From contig CAKOSD010000030.1 in NCBI GenBank assembly GCA_934101745.1, positions 1 to 8,978 on the forward strand: DNA of 8,978 nucleotides. The letters run 5' to 3'. A program made the translations under genes and the position numbers. The notes under the pieces are model-generated. The model was not told the DNA's origin and made no database searches. It saw only the letters and a program-made list of their open reading frames with translations. Shown here piece after piece: positions 1 through 6,001 of the stretch. Position 1 is the stretch's first letter, and each line of letters starts with the position of its first letter. Source of the DNA: an uncultured Bacilli bacterium (GTDB taxonomy: Bacteria; Bacillota_I; Bacilli_A; RF39; UBA660).

Positions 1-46
1 GTGGTATAGTTTATGTATAAGTTAAAAATAGATACCGATTTTCCGC

Positions 47-73
47 TTTCATAGAGTATTAAACTCTATGAAA
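47..73. repeat. Perfect 11-bp inverted repeat in intergenic DNA
   Basis: The arms TTTCATAGAGT (47-57) and ACTCTATGAAA (63-73) are perfect complements around the five-base loop ATTAA. Neither strand has a run of U after the hairpin, so it is not a standard intrinsic terminator. It lies beyond the terminator of the gene at 135-1559. The sequences GATAC (31-35) and GTATC (97-101) are complementary and could close a larger fold around it. It could be an operator, part of the leader of a gene beyond the left edge, or a small structured RNA; the sequence does not decide. Confidence 0.6.
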
Positions 74-101
74 ATAACCAGATTTATACTAAATAAGTAT
101 C

Positions 102-133
102 AAAAAAATGACCTAATTTCTTAAGTCATTTTT
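102..133 (-). terminator. Intrinsic terminator of the Asn-rich membrane protein gene
   Basis: On the minus strand a 9-bp stem (AAAAATGAC with GTCATTTTT; plus positions 104-112 and 125-133) encloses a 12-base loop and runs into seven U residues (102-108). It begins directly after the TAA stop at 135-137. The stem is AT-rich but the long U tract makes it convincing. Confidence 0.8.
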
Positions 134-134
134 A

Positions 135-1559
135 TTATTCATTAATGCTACAAGTATAACCACTACTTTCTAAATGCGCTTTTATTTCATCTTGAGTAGT
201 TAAGTTAGCCACATTATCAATAGTAGATTCTTTTATAGCCCGTCTATTTACTTCTTCTAGGGTATAACCATTTGCTTTTAAGCCATCTTTAATACTTACG
301 TAGTCACTATCACTAAGATAAGTTCTTATCACTTTTAAATTACCAGTTTTTAAAATTTTATTAATAGTAAAATTTAAATCATAATTATTACTTTCTAATA
401 AAGTCTTACCATTTTCATCCGTAGTTACACTAGTACCACTACAACTTAGTTTTATTATTTTTTCTATTATAGTTAAATTAATAGTATAATCTTTGGAATT
501 ACCTAGATTATCTTTAGCCGTAATACTAGCCGTTATTTCCCCGGGATTTTCAGTATCAATGGGACTAGTTAATTCATAAGTACAATCTGATATATCTTCA
601 CACGCTGCTACTAACATATCTTTAGTAATATTAGTACCGGCATCAAATTCTGATACTTCTTTAAAGGTTATAACGGGGGCTGTAGTATCATTAATGGTTA
701 TAGTCCCAGTTTTGGTAGTATTTCCATAACTTACTTTATAAGTATAGGTTCCTATTTCATTTTTAACATTTGATAAATCTAAGGTATAATCTGGTTCACT
801 TATATCCGTTAAATTAATATAATTACGAACTGAGGCTGGTATTTCTTCGCCTAATTCAATCGTAACGTTTTTAGTTTCAAAATTACGAGGATTATTTTTA
901 AAGATATAATAATATGTCCCATAACCAACACCGCATAAGGCTAGAACAAAGAAAAAACTTAAAACTATATTAGTTATTAATTCTCTCTTAGTCATTATTC
1001 GAACTTTTTTACCATTTTTATTCATTATTTTAGCATTTTTAACACTGATATCAATAGGCTCAGGAAAACTATTATTTAAGATACTAACAGTCCCATTATT
1101 AATAGTAGCAACGGTAATAGTCCCTTTTTGAGATTTAGTTACACTAGTTTCTTCTATTTTTATGTTATTAACAGGACTGGTAGGAGCCCCACTAGAATTA
1201 GAAACATTTTGAGTATTAGATGCTGTAGTAACATTAGGAGCCCCTATATTTTGAAGACTGGGATTGCTTATTGCAGCAGAATTATTTTGACCAGTAGGAT
1301 TATTAGGAATACCGGCTGGATTGGAAACCGTATTATTTAAGGGAGTAGTATTTACCCCATTAGTCTGATTATTTACCGGATTACTAACCTGGTTATTTAA
1401 GGCTGGATTAGGTATATTCTGGGTATTTACCCCAGGATTATTAACTGGATTATTTAAAGGAGTAGGATTTGCTACACTCCCCGTATTTGGACTATTTGGT
1501 ATACTACTATTACTATTATTAACATTAGAATTATTTATATTACTAGTACCATTATTCAC
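135..1559 (-). CDS. Single-pass membrane protein with Asn/Pro-rich tail and outer Ig-like domains
   Basis: The product has 474 residues and unknown function. Residues 1-133 are built almost only from Asn (about 30%), Pro, Ser, Thr, Gly, Ala, Val, Ile, Leu and Gln; they contain no charged and no aromatic residue and must be disordered. Residues 134-190 are Lys-rich, followed by one hydrophobic helix at about 194-219. The positive-inside rule puts the tail in the cytosol and the C-terminus outside. The outer part has two beta-rich segments resembling bacterial Ig-like/DUF5011 domains (about 228-292, ending NDTTAPVI, and 293-365, with AKDNLGNSKDY), then a domain at about 370-474 with Cys373 and Cys470. 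Cys320 and Cys326 are close enough to bond. The start is GTG at 1557-1559, with AAGGAG nine bases upstream. It has its own promoter and terminator. The Ig assignment is by pattern only; the tail is not recognised as any family. Confidence 0.9.
   Translation of the reverse strand: MNNGTSNINNSNVNNSNSSIPNSPNTGSVANPTPLNNPVNNPGVNTQNIPNPALNNQVSNPVNNQTNGVNTTPLNNTVSNPAGIPNNPTGQNNSAAISNPSLQNIGAPNVTTASNTQNVSNSSGAPTSPVNNIKIEETSVTKSQKGTITVATINNGTVSILNNSFPEPIDISVKNAKIMNKNGKKVRIMTKRELITNIVLSFFFVLALCGVGYGTYYYIFKNNPRNFETKNVTIELGEEIPASVRNYINLTDISEPDYTLDLSNVKNEIGTYTYKVSYGNTTKTGTITINDTTAPVITFKEVSEFDAGTNITKDMLVAACEDISDCTYELTSPIDTENPGEITASITAKDNLGNSKDYTINLTIIEKIIKLSCSGTSVTTDENGKTLLESNNYDLNFTINKILKTGNLKVIRTYLSDSDYVSIKDGLKANGYTLEEVNRRAIKESTIDNVANLTTQDEIKAHLESSGYTCSINE
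1317..1463 (-). repeat. Imperfect coding repeats (PLNNxVxNP type) in the Asn-rich tail
   Basis: Residues 33-81 of the membrane protein repeat a loose unit: TPLNNPVNNP, PALNNQVSNP and TTPLNNTVSNP, with NNQT/NTQN variants between them. The DNA repeats too, with TTATTTAA followed by purine-rich codons recurring on the plus strand near 1333, 1393 and 1451. Such low-complexity coding repeats probably arose by slippage or unequal recombination and may vary in length between strains. Confidence 0.6.
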
Positions 1560-1568
1560 AAACCTTCA

Positions 1569-1574
1569 CTCCTT
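1569..1574 (-). promoter_or_regulatory. Shine-Dalgarno AAGGAG deciding a GTG start
   Basis: AAGGAG lies nine bases upstream of the GTG at 1557-1559. It supports this non-ATG start for the 474-residue membrane protein. Confidence 0.75.
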
Positions 1575-1585
1575 ATTCTAATATA

Positions 1586-1614
1586 ATTATAAACTAAATA
1601 AGTTATTTTGACAA
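1586..1614 (-). promoter_or_regulatory. Sigma-A type promoter of the Asn-rich membrane protein gene
   Basis: On the minus strand TTGTCA (1609-1614) and TATAAT (1586-1591) are 17 bp apart, one mismatch from consensus overall. The predicted transcript start near 1579 leaves a leader of about 20 bases. The -35 box sits next to the U tract of the preceding operon's terminator, so the two units are packed without spare DNA. Confidence 0.75.
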
Positions 1615-1616
1615 CG

Positions 1617-1646
1617 AAAAAATAGACCCTTATTAACAGTCTATTT
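1617..1646 (-). terminator. Intrinsic terminator of the two-gene operon
   Basis: On the minus strand AAATAGAC and GTCTATTT (plus 1639-1646 and 1620-1627) form an 8-bp stem around an 11-base loop, followed by a run of six U (1617-1622). It starts just after the TAA at 1651-1653. Confidence 0.85.
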
Positions 1647-1650
1647 GAAA

Positions 1651-2490
1651 TTAATTATTTGAAAAATTACCATTAAACCCTAATTCTTTGGCTAATTTTT
1701 TTTCGGTATTTTCAACAGCACTACTATTATATTTTTGCATTAGTTCATCAAGAGTTAAATGATTTAATTTAGTATCAGTAACCATTTGATCAGTAATCTT
1801 AGAATTTAAAGTATTAGCCTCACTATCAGTAAGACTAGAAATATCAAAATTATTATATAAGATATTATTTATTAAAGTTTCATTTACTATTTCTAATTTC
1901 TTAAAATATGCCAGGCGACTATTTAAGTAATTAAGAAGTTCTAAACTAGTCTTAGTTTTATTAAGTCCATAAAGAAATTCTTGATTATCTTTAGTATAAT
2001 AAATAGCAGGTACTAAAGTATCATAGGGAAATTGAGATATTTTTTTAATAAAGTAAGCATTCCAATCATAGTTAGCAAATTCTTTTATAATACTTTGAAA
2101 TTCTTCTTTAGTTTTAGCTCTTTTAACTAAGTTAATTAAGCGATAATATCCGCTTAGATATTTATTTAAAATAGCAATTAATTCGGCGAAGTAAATACCA
2201 TAACCTGTATTGCTTTCTTTTTCTAAAGTGGCTATAGTTTCGTTAATTCTATTTATAATAAGCATTACTTTATTACCTAGAAAGTATTCATTTTTAGCAT
2301 TTACTAACTCATCGGGGTTTTTCGTCGTACAAGCAATTAAGTAAGCCGTATTTAATTCGTTTAGTTCATTAACTGTCGATGTTCCGGCTTTTATTTCTTT
2401 TTCTATTCTTTTTGATAATACTTGATACATTCCTACTACATCGACGATGGTAGCATCTTTATCAAGTTTTAAAACCTTAAAATAATCCAT
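1651..2490 (-). CDS. Protein of unknown function with a J-domain-like N-terminus lacking HPD
   Basis: The product has 279 residues, no signal peptide and no membrane segment, so it is probably cytosolic. Residues 1-28 (MDYFKVLKLDKDATIVDVVGM and on) match the start of DnaJ J domains: the DYxxVL opening, a small-residue turn (DAT) and an amphipathic helix ending in YQVLSKR. Residues 43-53 (LNELNTAYLIA) look like the third J helix, which usually reads INEAY. The HPD tripeptide between them, needed to stimulate DnaK ATPase, is absent; EKEIKAG stands there. The rest, 60-279, is mostly helical and not recognised. The ATG overlaps the end of the upstream gene by 14 bases, with AGGA ten bases before it, so translation is probably coupled. 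An ordinary helical protein with chance likeness to J domains remains possible. Confidence 0.85.
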   Translation of the reverse strand: MDYFKVLKLDKDATIVDVVGMYQVLSKRIEKEIKAGTSTVNELNELNTAYLIACTTKNPDELVNAKNEYFLGNKVMLIINRINETIATLEKESNTGYGIYFAELIAILNKYLSGYYRLINLVKRAKTKEEFQSIIKEFANYDWNAYFIKKISQFPYDTLVPAIYYTKDNQEFLYGLNKTKTSLELLNYLNSRLAYFKKLEIVNETLINNILYNNFDISSLTDSEANTLNSKITDQMVTDTKLNHLTLDELMQKYNSSAVENTEKKLAKELGFNGNFSNN

Positions 2491-3127
2491 GGAAAATACG
2501 TCCTAAACTAATTTTTCTTTTAGGCATCTTAATAGCATTAAGACGAAGTTCATCACATCTTCTTTTATCTTCTAAGGCTTTAGGACATAGGTTGTCAAAG
2601 CCACCATTAGCATAAATTTCAACTAAAGTTTTGGAAGACATATCTTGGCTATTTAAACTGTCTAATTTAGTAGCAACTTTACAGCCCCGACGATAATTAT
2701 ATAATTTTTCATCGCTGAATACTTCATTAGTACTTATAACTCTGTTAGATAAAGCACTAAATTTTAGAATTTTATCCATATTTTCTTCTATAAAATCAGC
2801 CACCATATCGACAGTATTTGGTCTTCTAAAAGTCTCAAATAAGCCTTTAAATTCTAAAGTCTTAGTTAAAGGACTAAATTCTTTGGCTCTAATATAATCA
2901 TTCATCTCTTTAAAAAATTCCGTATTATATACATAGATACCCGCTGTTAATCCCGTCTTTTGAAACATTTTTAAAGTATCTAAATAACTTTTTAATTCAT
3001 TTAGCATAAAAATTACGAAATCACTATATTTATCATCTACTCTAGGACCATTGTCAGTCTCGACTGATATACTCTTACGCAATTTATTTATTTGCTTTTC
3101 TATCCTTTTAATTAGTTCGTTCATCAT
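2477..3127 (-). CDS. Protein of unknown function, first gene of a two-gene operon
   Basis: The product has 216 residues, is charged and mainly helical, without a signal peptide or membrane helix. I do not recognise the family. Residues 1-20 form a Lys-rich helix (MMNELIKRIEKQINKLRK), residues 33-58 a second (DKYSDFVIFMLNELKSYLDT). Later comes a basic and Cys-containing stretch: RRGCK at 146-150, CPKALEDKRRCDE at 181-193, and a basic C-terminus (KMPKRK). Three Cys (149, 181, 191) occur in the C-terminal third; metal binding is conceivable but no full motif is seen. The frame is open further upstream to 3184, but that would start upstream of the predicted transcript start. AAAGGA 11 bases before the first of two adjacent ATG codons fixes the start at 3127. 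It overlaps the J-like gene, so the two products are made together and may interact. Confidence 0.85.
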   Translation of the reverse strand: MMNELIKRIEKQINKLRKSISVETDNGPRVDDKYSDFVIFMLNELKSYLDTLKMFQKTGLTAGIYVYNTEFFKEMNDYIRAKEFSPLTKTLEFKGLFETFRRPNTVDMVADFIEENMDKILKFSALSNRVISTNEVFSDEKLYNYRRGCKVATKLDSLNSQDMSSKTLVEIYANGGFDNLCPKALEDKRRCDELRLNAIKMPKRKISLGRIFHGLF

Positions 3128-3138
3128 TATCACTTCTT

Positions 3139-3144
3139 TCCTTT
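3139..3144 (-). promoter_or_regulatory. Shine-Dalgarno AAAGGA choosing the start at 3127
   Basis: AAAGGA lies 11 bases before ATG 3125-3127 and 14 before ATG 3122-3124, which favours the first. Together with the promoter at 3173-3200 it excludes the longer reading frame beginning at 3184. Confidence 0.7.
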
Positions 3145-3172
3145 GGGATTTCCCCTTTTTTACAGTTTGTCT

Positions 3173-3200
3173 AGTATAGCACATATTTTGGATTTGTCAA
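3173..3200 (-). promoter_or_regulatory. Sigma-A type promoter of the two-gene operon
   Basis: On the minus strand a perfect TTGACA (3195-3200) and TATACT (3173-3178) are 16 bp apart. The bases TGTGC before the -10 box give an extended -10 like that of the other promoters here. The transcript should start near 3166, about 40 bases before the chosen ATG. Confidence 0.85.
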
Positions 3201-3282
3201 ATAGTTTTGGTTTGCTGATAGTAAGTTAAATATCATTAATTATTTCAGTAATTAAATAAGCGCTAATTAACGTTGTTAGAAC

Positions 3283-3316
3283 AAAAAAATAGTATTGATA
3301 ATTGCTAACAATACTA
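3283..3316 (-). terminator. Intrinsic terminator of the 242-residue membrane protein gene
   Basis: On the minus strand TAGTATTG and CAATACTA (plus 3309-3316 and 3290-3297) pair over 8 bp with an 11-base loop, followed by seven U (3283-3289). It lies 15 bases after the TAA at 3332-3334. Confidence 0.85.
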
Positions 3317-3331
3317 CTTAATATATATTTA

Positions 3332-4060
3332 TTATCTACCTAAACTTCTTGAATAATCTTGTTCTTTACCATTTAATCTTGCTAAAACATTTTCAACATC
3401 GGACAAATAAATTGAATTAGTTCCAAAATACTCATTCTTAAATACCATTTGGTTTGCCTCATCTTCAGTTAAATATAAACTTAAAGGCATAACTTCATCA
3501 AATCTAACATAATCTTCTACCAAAGGATCCTTTATAGTTTGACTAGATACGGCTCTAAAATCACCATGAATTTCAGAATAAGTATAAATATAGATCTCAT
3601 CCGGTCTAAATTTGTCAATAATCATTGAATAAGCAGCTTCATCATTAACATCAATACCATCAGTCCCAAGCGCTGCAAAATAATTGTCAACACGTGAAAT
3701 TTGCATATCACGAGTAATAACACGGTACTCTTCACTATCATATTTTTTAATTTTTATTACATATAAATCAATAAGATTGAGTTCTTTATCAGCAGTATTT
3801 TGTAATTCTTCTTTTTGCTGTTTTAAGTCCGCAATATCATTTTCTAACTTTTCCTTTTCAGTTTTATATTCAGTTAAATATTTATCAATATCTGTAATAG
3901 CATTTGCTGGTACTGACGTTTGATTGGTTAGTTTCTTAATTTCTTTAGCATTATGAATACTTACTCCTAAGGCCCCCGTTGAAGTCATAAGAACAAGTCC
4001 TAAACCACCAGCAACAATTTTCTTTTTGAAATCTTCACTTAATTTTAAATTTTTTATCAT
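3332..4060 (-). CDS. Membrane-anchored protein with coiled coil, unknown function
   Basis: The product has 242 residues. A basic N-terminus (KNLKLSEDFKKK) precedes a hydrophobic stretch at about 15-34 (VAGGLGLVLMTSTGALGV), which is a signal anchor or signal peptide without a lipobox Cys. Residues 57-93 (YLTEYKTEKEKLENDI and on) have the heptad pattern of a coiled coil. Residues 97-230 form a mixed alpha/beta part (LYVIKIKKYDSEEYRVITRD; DEIYIYTYSEIHGDFRAV; MPLSLYLTEDEAN) that I do not recognise. There are no Cys. It is probably an outward-facing protein anchored by its N-terminus. The open frame extends to 4129, but that start would lie inside the -35 box; AGGGGG four bases before ATG 4058-4060 fixes the start. 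The gene has its own promoter and terminator, and shares an upstream 13-base motif with the 534-residue gene. Confidence 0.9.
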   Translation of the reverse strand: MIKNLKLSEDFKKKIVAGGLGLVLMTSTGALGVSIHNAKEIKKLTNQTSVPANAITDIDKYLTEYKTEKEKLENDIADLKQQKEELQNTADKELNLIDLYVIKIKKYDSEEYRVITRDMQISRVDNYFAALGTDGIDVNDEAAYSMIIDKFRPDEIYIYTYSEIHGDFRAVSSQTIKDPLVEDYVRFDEVMPLSLYLTEDEANQMVFKNEYFGTNSIYLSDVENVLARLNGKEQDYSRSLGR

Positions 4061-4064
4061 AAAT

Positions 4065-4070
4065 CCCCCT
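4065..4070 (-). promoter_or_regulatory. Shine-Dalgarno AGGGGG choosing the start at 4060
   Basis: AGGGGG lies four bases before ATG 4058-4060 and downstream of the promoter's -10 box, which settles the start of the coiled-coil membrane protein. Confidence 0.8.
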
Positions 4071-4100
4071 AAAATGTCTTTTAAACATTTATTGGTGCTT

Positions 4101-4129
4101 ATTTTAACACAAAGTTTGCAATTTGTCAA
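4101..4129 (-). promoter_or_regulatory. Sigma-A type promoter of the coiled-coil membrane protein gene
   Basis: On the minus strand a perfect TTGACA (4124-4129) and TAAAAT (4101-4106) are separated by 17 bp, with TGTGT just before the -10 box. The predicted leader is about 34 bases. Confidence 0.85.
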
Positions 4130-4156
4130 GATATTTTAATTGAGTTAATCTTTGTA

Positions 4157-4169
4157 TATGTTTAACTTA
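4157..4169. promoter_or_regulatory. Possible operator, copy 1 of a shared 13-base dyad
   Basis: TATGTTTAACTTA occurs here and, identically, at 5942-5954. It is near-palindromic, of the form TA-N-GTT-T-AAC-N-TA, and lies 27 bases upstream of the -35 box of the coiled-coil protein's promoter. The matching position at the other promoter suggests binding by a dimeric regulator upstream of RNA polymerase. In such AT-rich DNA chance cannot be excluded. Confidence 0.4.
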
Positions 4170-4232
4170 TGATAATGTCTTAATAGTTATCTTTTGAAAA
4201 TGTCTCAAGTATTATAGACAAAGTTTTCGAGC

Positions 4233-4277
4233 AAAAAAAAGGATAACCCCTATTTATCAGGAAAGTTATCCTTTTTT
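4233..4277 (-). terminator. Intrinsic terminator overlapping the end of the 534-residue gene
   Basis: On the minus strand AAAAAAGGATAAC and GTTATCCTTTTTT (plus 4265-4277 and 4235-4247) form a 13-bp stem around a 17-base loop, with eight U at the end (4233-4240). The upstream arm lies inside the coding region, in the codons for KKDN, and the stop codon TAG (4250-4252) is in the loop. Confidence 0.9.
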
Positions 4278-5854
4278 ACTAAATTTCTTACCTTAACGGT
4301 AGGAGAAATATCAGTTTTTAACTTTATTTCATTTTCTAAAACCTTTTTTATCCAATCGCCTTTATGAATATATCTTTTACATAATTTACTTTTAATAAGT
4401 TCCGATTTACTTAATTTACTTAGTTCATAGAACTCCTCAATATTCATAGCATAAACAGCATGACCATCAGCCAACATAGAATCAGTTTGTTTATCATAAA
4501 ATTTATCTAAGACAACACGGCCATTAGGATAAACATAACCAACATAGCCATCAAAGGTTTTCTTACCCTTAATTCTAAAAATAGGATTAGAAGTATCGTA
4601 TAAACTTTTCTTTGCCATAAAAAGCTCTAATAACTTTTTTTGATGTTGTTCTTTTGTCTCAATATTTAAATCTTTTGTCGAAGTAGTAATATGTTCAATA
4701 ATATCTTTTTCAAGCGTTTTATCATCTGGGGGTAAAAGTTCCCAGTTAACTTGTAAATCTTGTAAATAACCTTGCATAAATTGGGATACTTCATCTAAAT
4801 TCATCCCAGTAAAGTCAAAATGAGAAAAATCGATTACTTTTAAGTCTGGGTTTTCAATTAAAATATCTCGATACATTTCATATAAAATCTTAGGAGTTAT
4901 TACTTTTCCTTCACTAATACCGTAATTAATAGTGCTAAAAGTTCCCCTTTGTGTAATCTTACCATCACTGGCTCCTACTACGATAGAAATATCACTATTC
5001 ATATAATCCTTATGTTCTTTAAAATAGTTAGAAACATAATATAAATAATTCTGTTTAGAGGCTAAATCAACACTTTTTGCTTGCTTTAAATTACAATAAG
5101 CAAAATAAAATTCTAAAGTATCGGTATCATCATCACTTAAAGTACTAAGGTCAATAGGGTTACTATGGATAAAATTAATTATTTTATCTTGATATTTAAG
5201 AATATTAGTTATTGCGATAAGACAATCATTTAGATATACTTTAATATTAAAAGAATTAACATATTTTATTAAATCCAAGGCTGTCGTATCATTAAAATAA
5301 AAATTACTTTCTTGAATATTTTTATTTAAACTGGCTATTTTATAACTTCTAGAAATTGGATCTAATTTAGTTAAAGGCTCGATAGTGTTTTTCTTAAGGG
5401 TATAATATTCTTTTACACAATATAAATAGCCTCGATATAGTACGGGAAATTTCTTTTGTAAATCAGCAGGAGTCTTTAATTTTTTTAATATTTTAAGTTT
5501 TAACCAGGCTTCTTCTGTTAAAGCCTTTCTATATTCCGCATCAGAGTTGTAATTTTTCATATTTAGATTAATATTTAAATCTCTTTTAATACTTTCATAA
5601 AAACCGTGTTCGGAAATTTCAATTCGACGCTGCAAGGTATTAAAGTCGGTAACAATAGCAATAGCCATATTAAATTCGAGGCCAAACAAGATTTGAGATT
5701 GGTAACGGATAAAACCATTGTAATTTTGAAAGGTTTTATTTAAAATTTGTAACATTTTTTCTTGATCTTGGACATTATTTATTAAATCCTCATAATCTAA
5801 AATTACGGGTGCATCAATAGGTACGCCTTTATTTATACTAGCATTTATATTCAT
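4250..5854 (-). CDS. Protein of unknown function, 534 residues
   Basis: I do not recognise this family. The 534-residue product has no signal peptide and no clear membrane helix, so it is probably cytosolic. Residues about 20-290 are mainly helical with many Leu, Lys and Tyr. Residues 286-345 look alpha/beta (SDISIVVGASDGKITQRG; DLKVIDFSHFDFTGMNLDE). Residues 425-500 form a compact beta-then-helix unit: FRIKGKKTFDGYVGYVYPNG, VVLDKFYD, AVYAMNIEEFYELSKLSKSE and KRYIHKGDWIKKV. No nucleotide-binding, nuclease or protease motif is evident. The start is ATG 5852-5854, with AAAGGGGG seven bases upstream. It is transcribed alone and shares an upstream dyad motif with the next gene downstream. Its stop is TAG, while the other six genes use TAA, and the terminator begins within its last codons. 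Confidence 0.9.
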   Translation of the reverse strand: MNINASINKGVPIDAPVILDYEDLINNVQDQEKMLQILNKTFQNYNGFIRYQSQILFGLEFNMAIAIVTDFNTLQRRIEISEHGFYESIKRDLNINLNMKNYNSDAEYRKALTEEAWLKLKILKKLKTPADLQKKFPVLYRGYLYCVKEYYTLKKNTIEPLTKLDPISRSYKIASLNKNIQESNFYFNDTTALDLIKYVNSFNIKVYLNDCLIAITNILKYQDKIINFIHSNPIDLSTLSDDDTDTLEFYFAYCNLKQAKSVDLASKQNYLYYVSNYFKEHKDYMNSDISIVVGASDGKITQRGTFSTINYGISEGKVITPKILYEMYRDILIENPDLKVIDFSHFDFTGMNLDEVSQFMQGYLQDLQVNWELLPPDDKTLEKDIIEHITTSTKDLNIETKEQHQKKLLELFMAKKSLYDTSNPIFRIKGKKTFDGYVGYVYPNGRVVLDKFYDKQTDSMLADGHAVYAMNIEEFYELSKLSKSELIKSKLCKRYIHKGDWIKKVLENEIKLKTDISPTVKVRNLVKKDNFPDK

Positions 5855-5861
5855 CTAAATT

Positions 5862-5869
5862 CCCCCTTT
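5862..5869 (-). promoter_or_regulatory. Shine-Dalgarno AAAGGGGG of the 534-residue gene
   Basis: AAAGGGGG lies seven bases before ATG 5852-5854. The G-rich form resembles the AGGGGG before the coiled-coil membrane protein gene, another likeness between these two units. Confidence 0.8.
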
Positions 5870-5886
5870 GAATTTAAGTATTCCCT

Positions 5887-5915
5887 ACTTTAGCACGCAA
5901 TTTACTCATTGTCAA
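5887..5915 (-). promoter_or_regulatory. Sigma-A type promoter of the 534-residue gene
   Basis: On the minus strand a perfect TTGACA (5910-5915) and TAAAGT (5887-5892) are 17 bp apart, with CGTGC before the -10 box. The predicted leader is about 26 bases. Confidence 0.8.
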
Positions 5916-5941
5916 GTTTATTATTGGCGATTATTTTTATC

Positions 5942-5954
5942 TATGTTTAACTTA
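5942..5954. promoter_or_regulatory. Possible operator, copy 2 of a shared 13-base dyad
   Basis: This is the second exact copy of TATGTTTAACTTA, 26 bases upstream of the -35 box of the 534-residue gene's promoter. It abuts the U tract of the preceding terminator, so it is not part of any coding region. The other copy is at 4157-4169. Confidence 0.4.
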
Positions 5955-5981
5955 AAAATGCCTTAAGTTAATAAGACATTT
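5954..5981 (-). terminator. Intrinsic terminator of the surface-protein operon
   Basis: On the minus strand AAATGTCTTA and TAAGGCATTT (plus 5972-5981 and 5956-5965) pair over 10 bp, one pair being G-U, around the six-base loop TTAACT. Five U residues (5954-5958) overlap the end of the stem. It lies 20 bases beyond the TAA at 6002-6004. Confidence 0.8.
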
Positions 5982-6001
5982 ATTATTTTTAAAACTATTA
6001 A

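Noticed and set aside
1128..1340. Plus-strand open frame of 70 codons
   Set aside because: It is antisense to the Asn-rich tail and lacks a promoter or ribosome site; the low-complexity codons simply leave the frame open.
3684..3923. Plus-strand open frame of 79 codons with hydrophobic stretches
   Set aside because: It is antisense to the coiled-coil region of the membrane protein gene, and its Ser/Phe-rich product is typical of the reverse reading of Lys/Glu codons.
4196..4229. Possible second terminator (TGTCT/AGACA hairpin with flanking GAAAA/TTTTC)
   Set aside because: The stem is only five bp plus a bulged extension and the U tract is short (ATTTTC). The terminator at 4233-4277 already explains the end of this unit.
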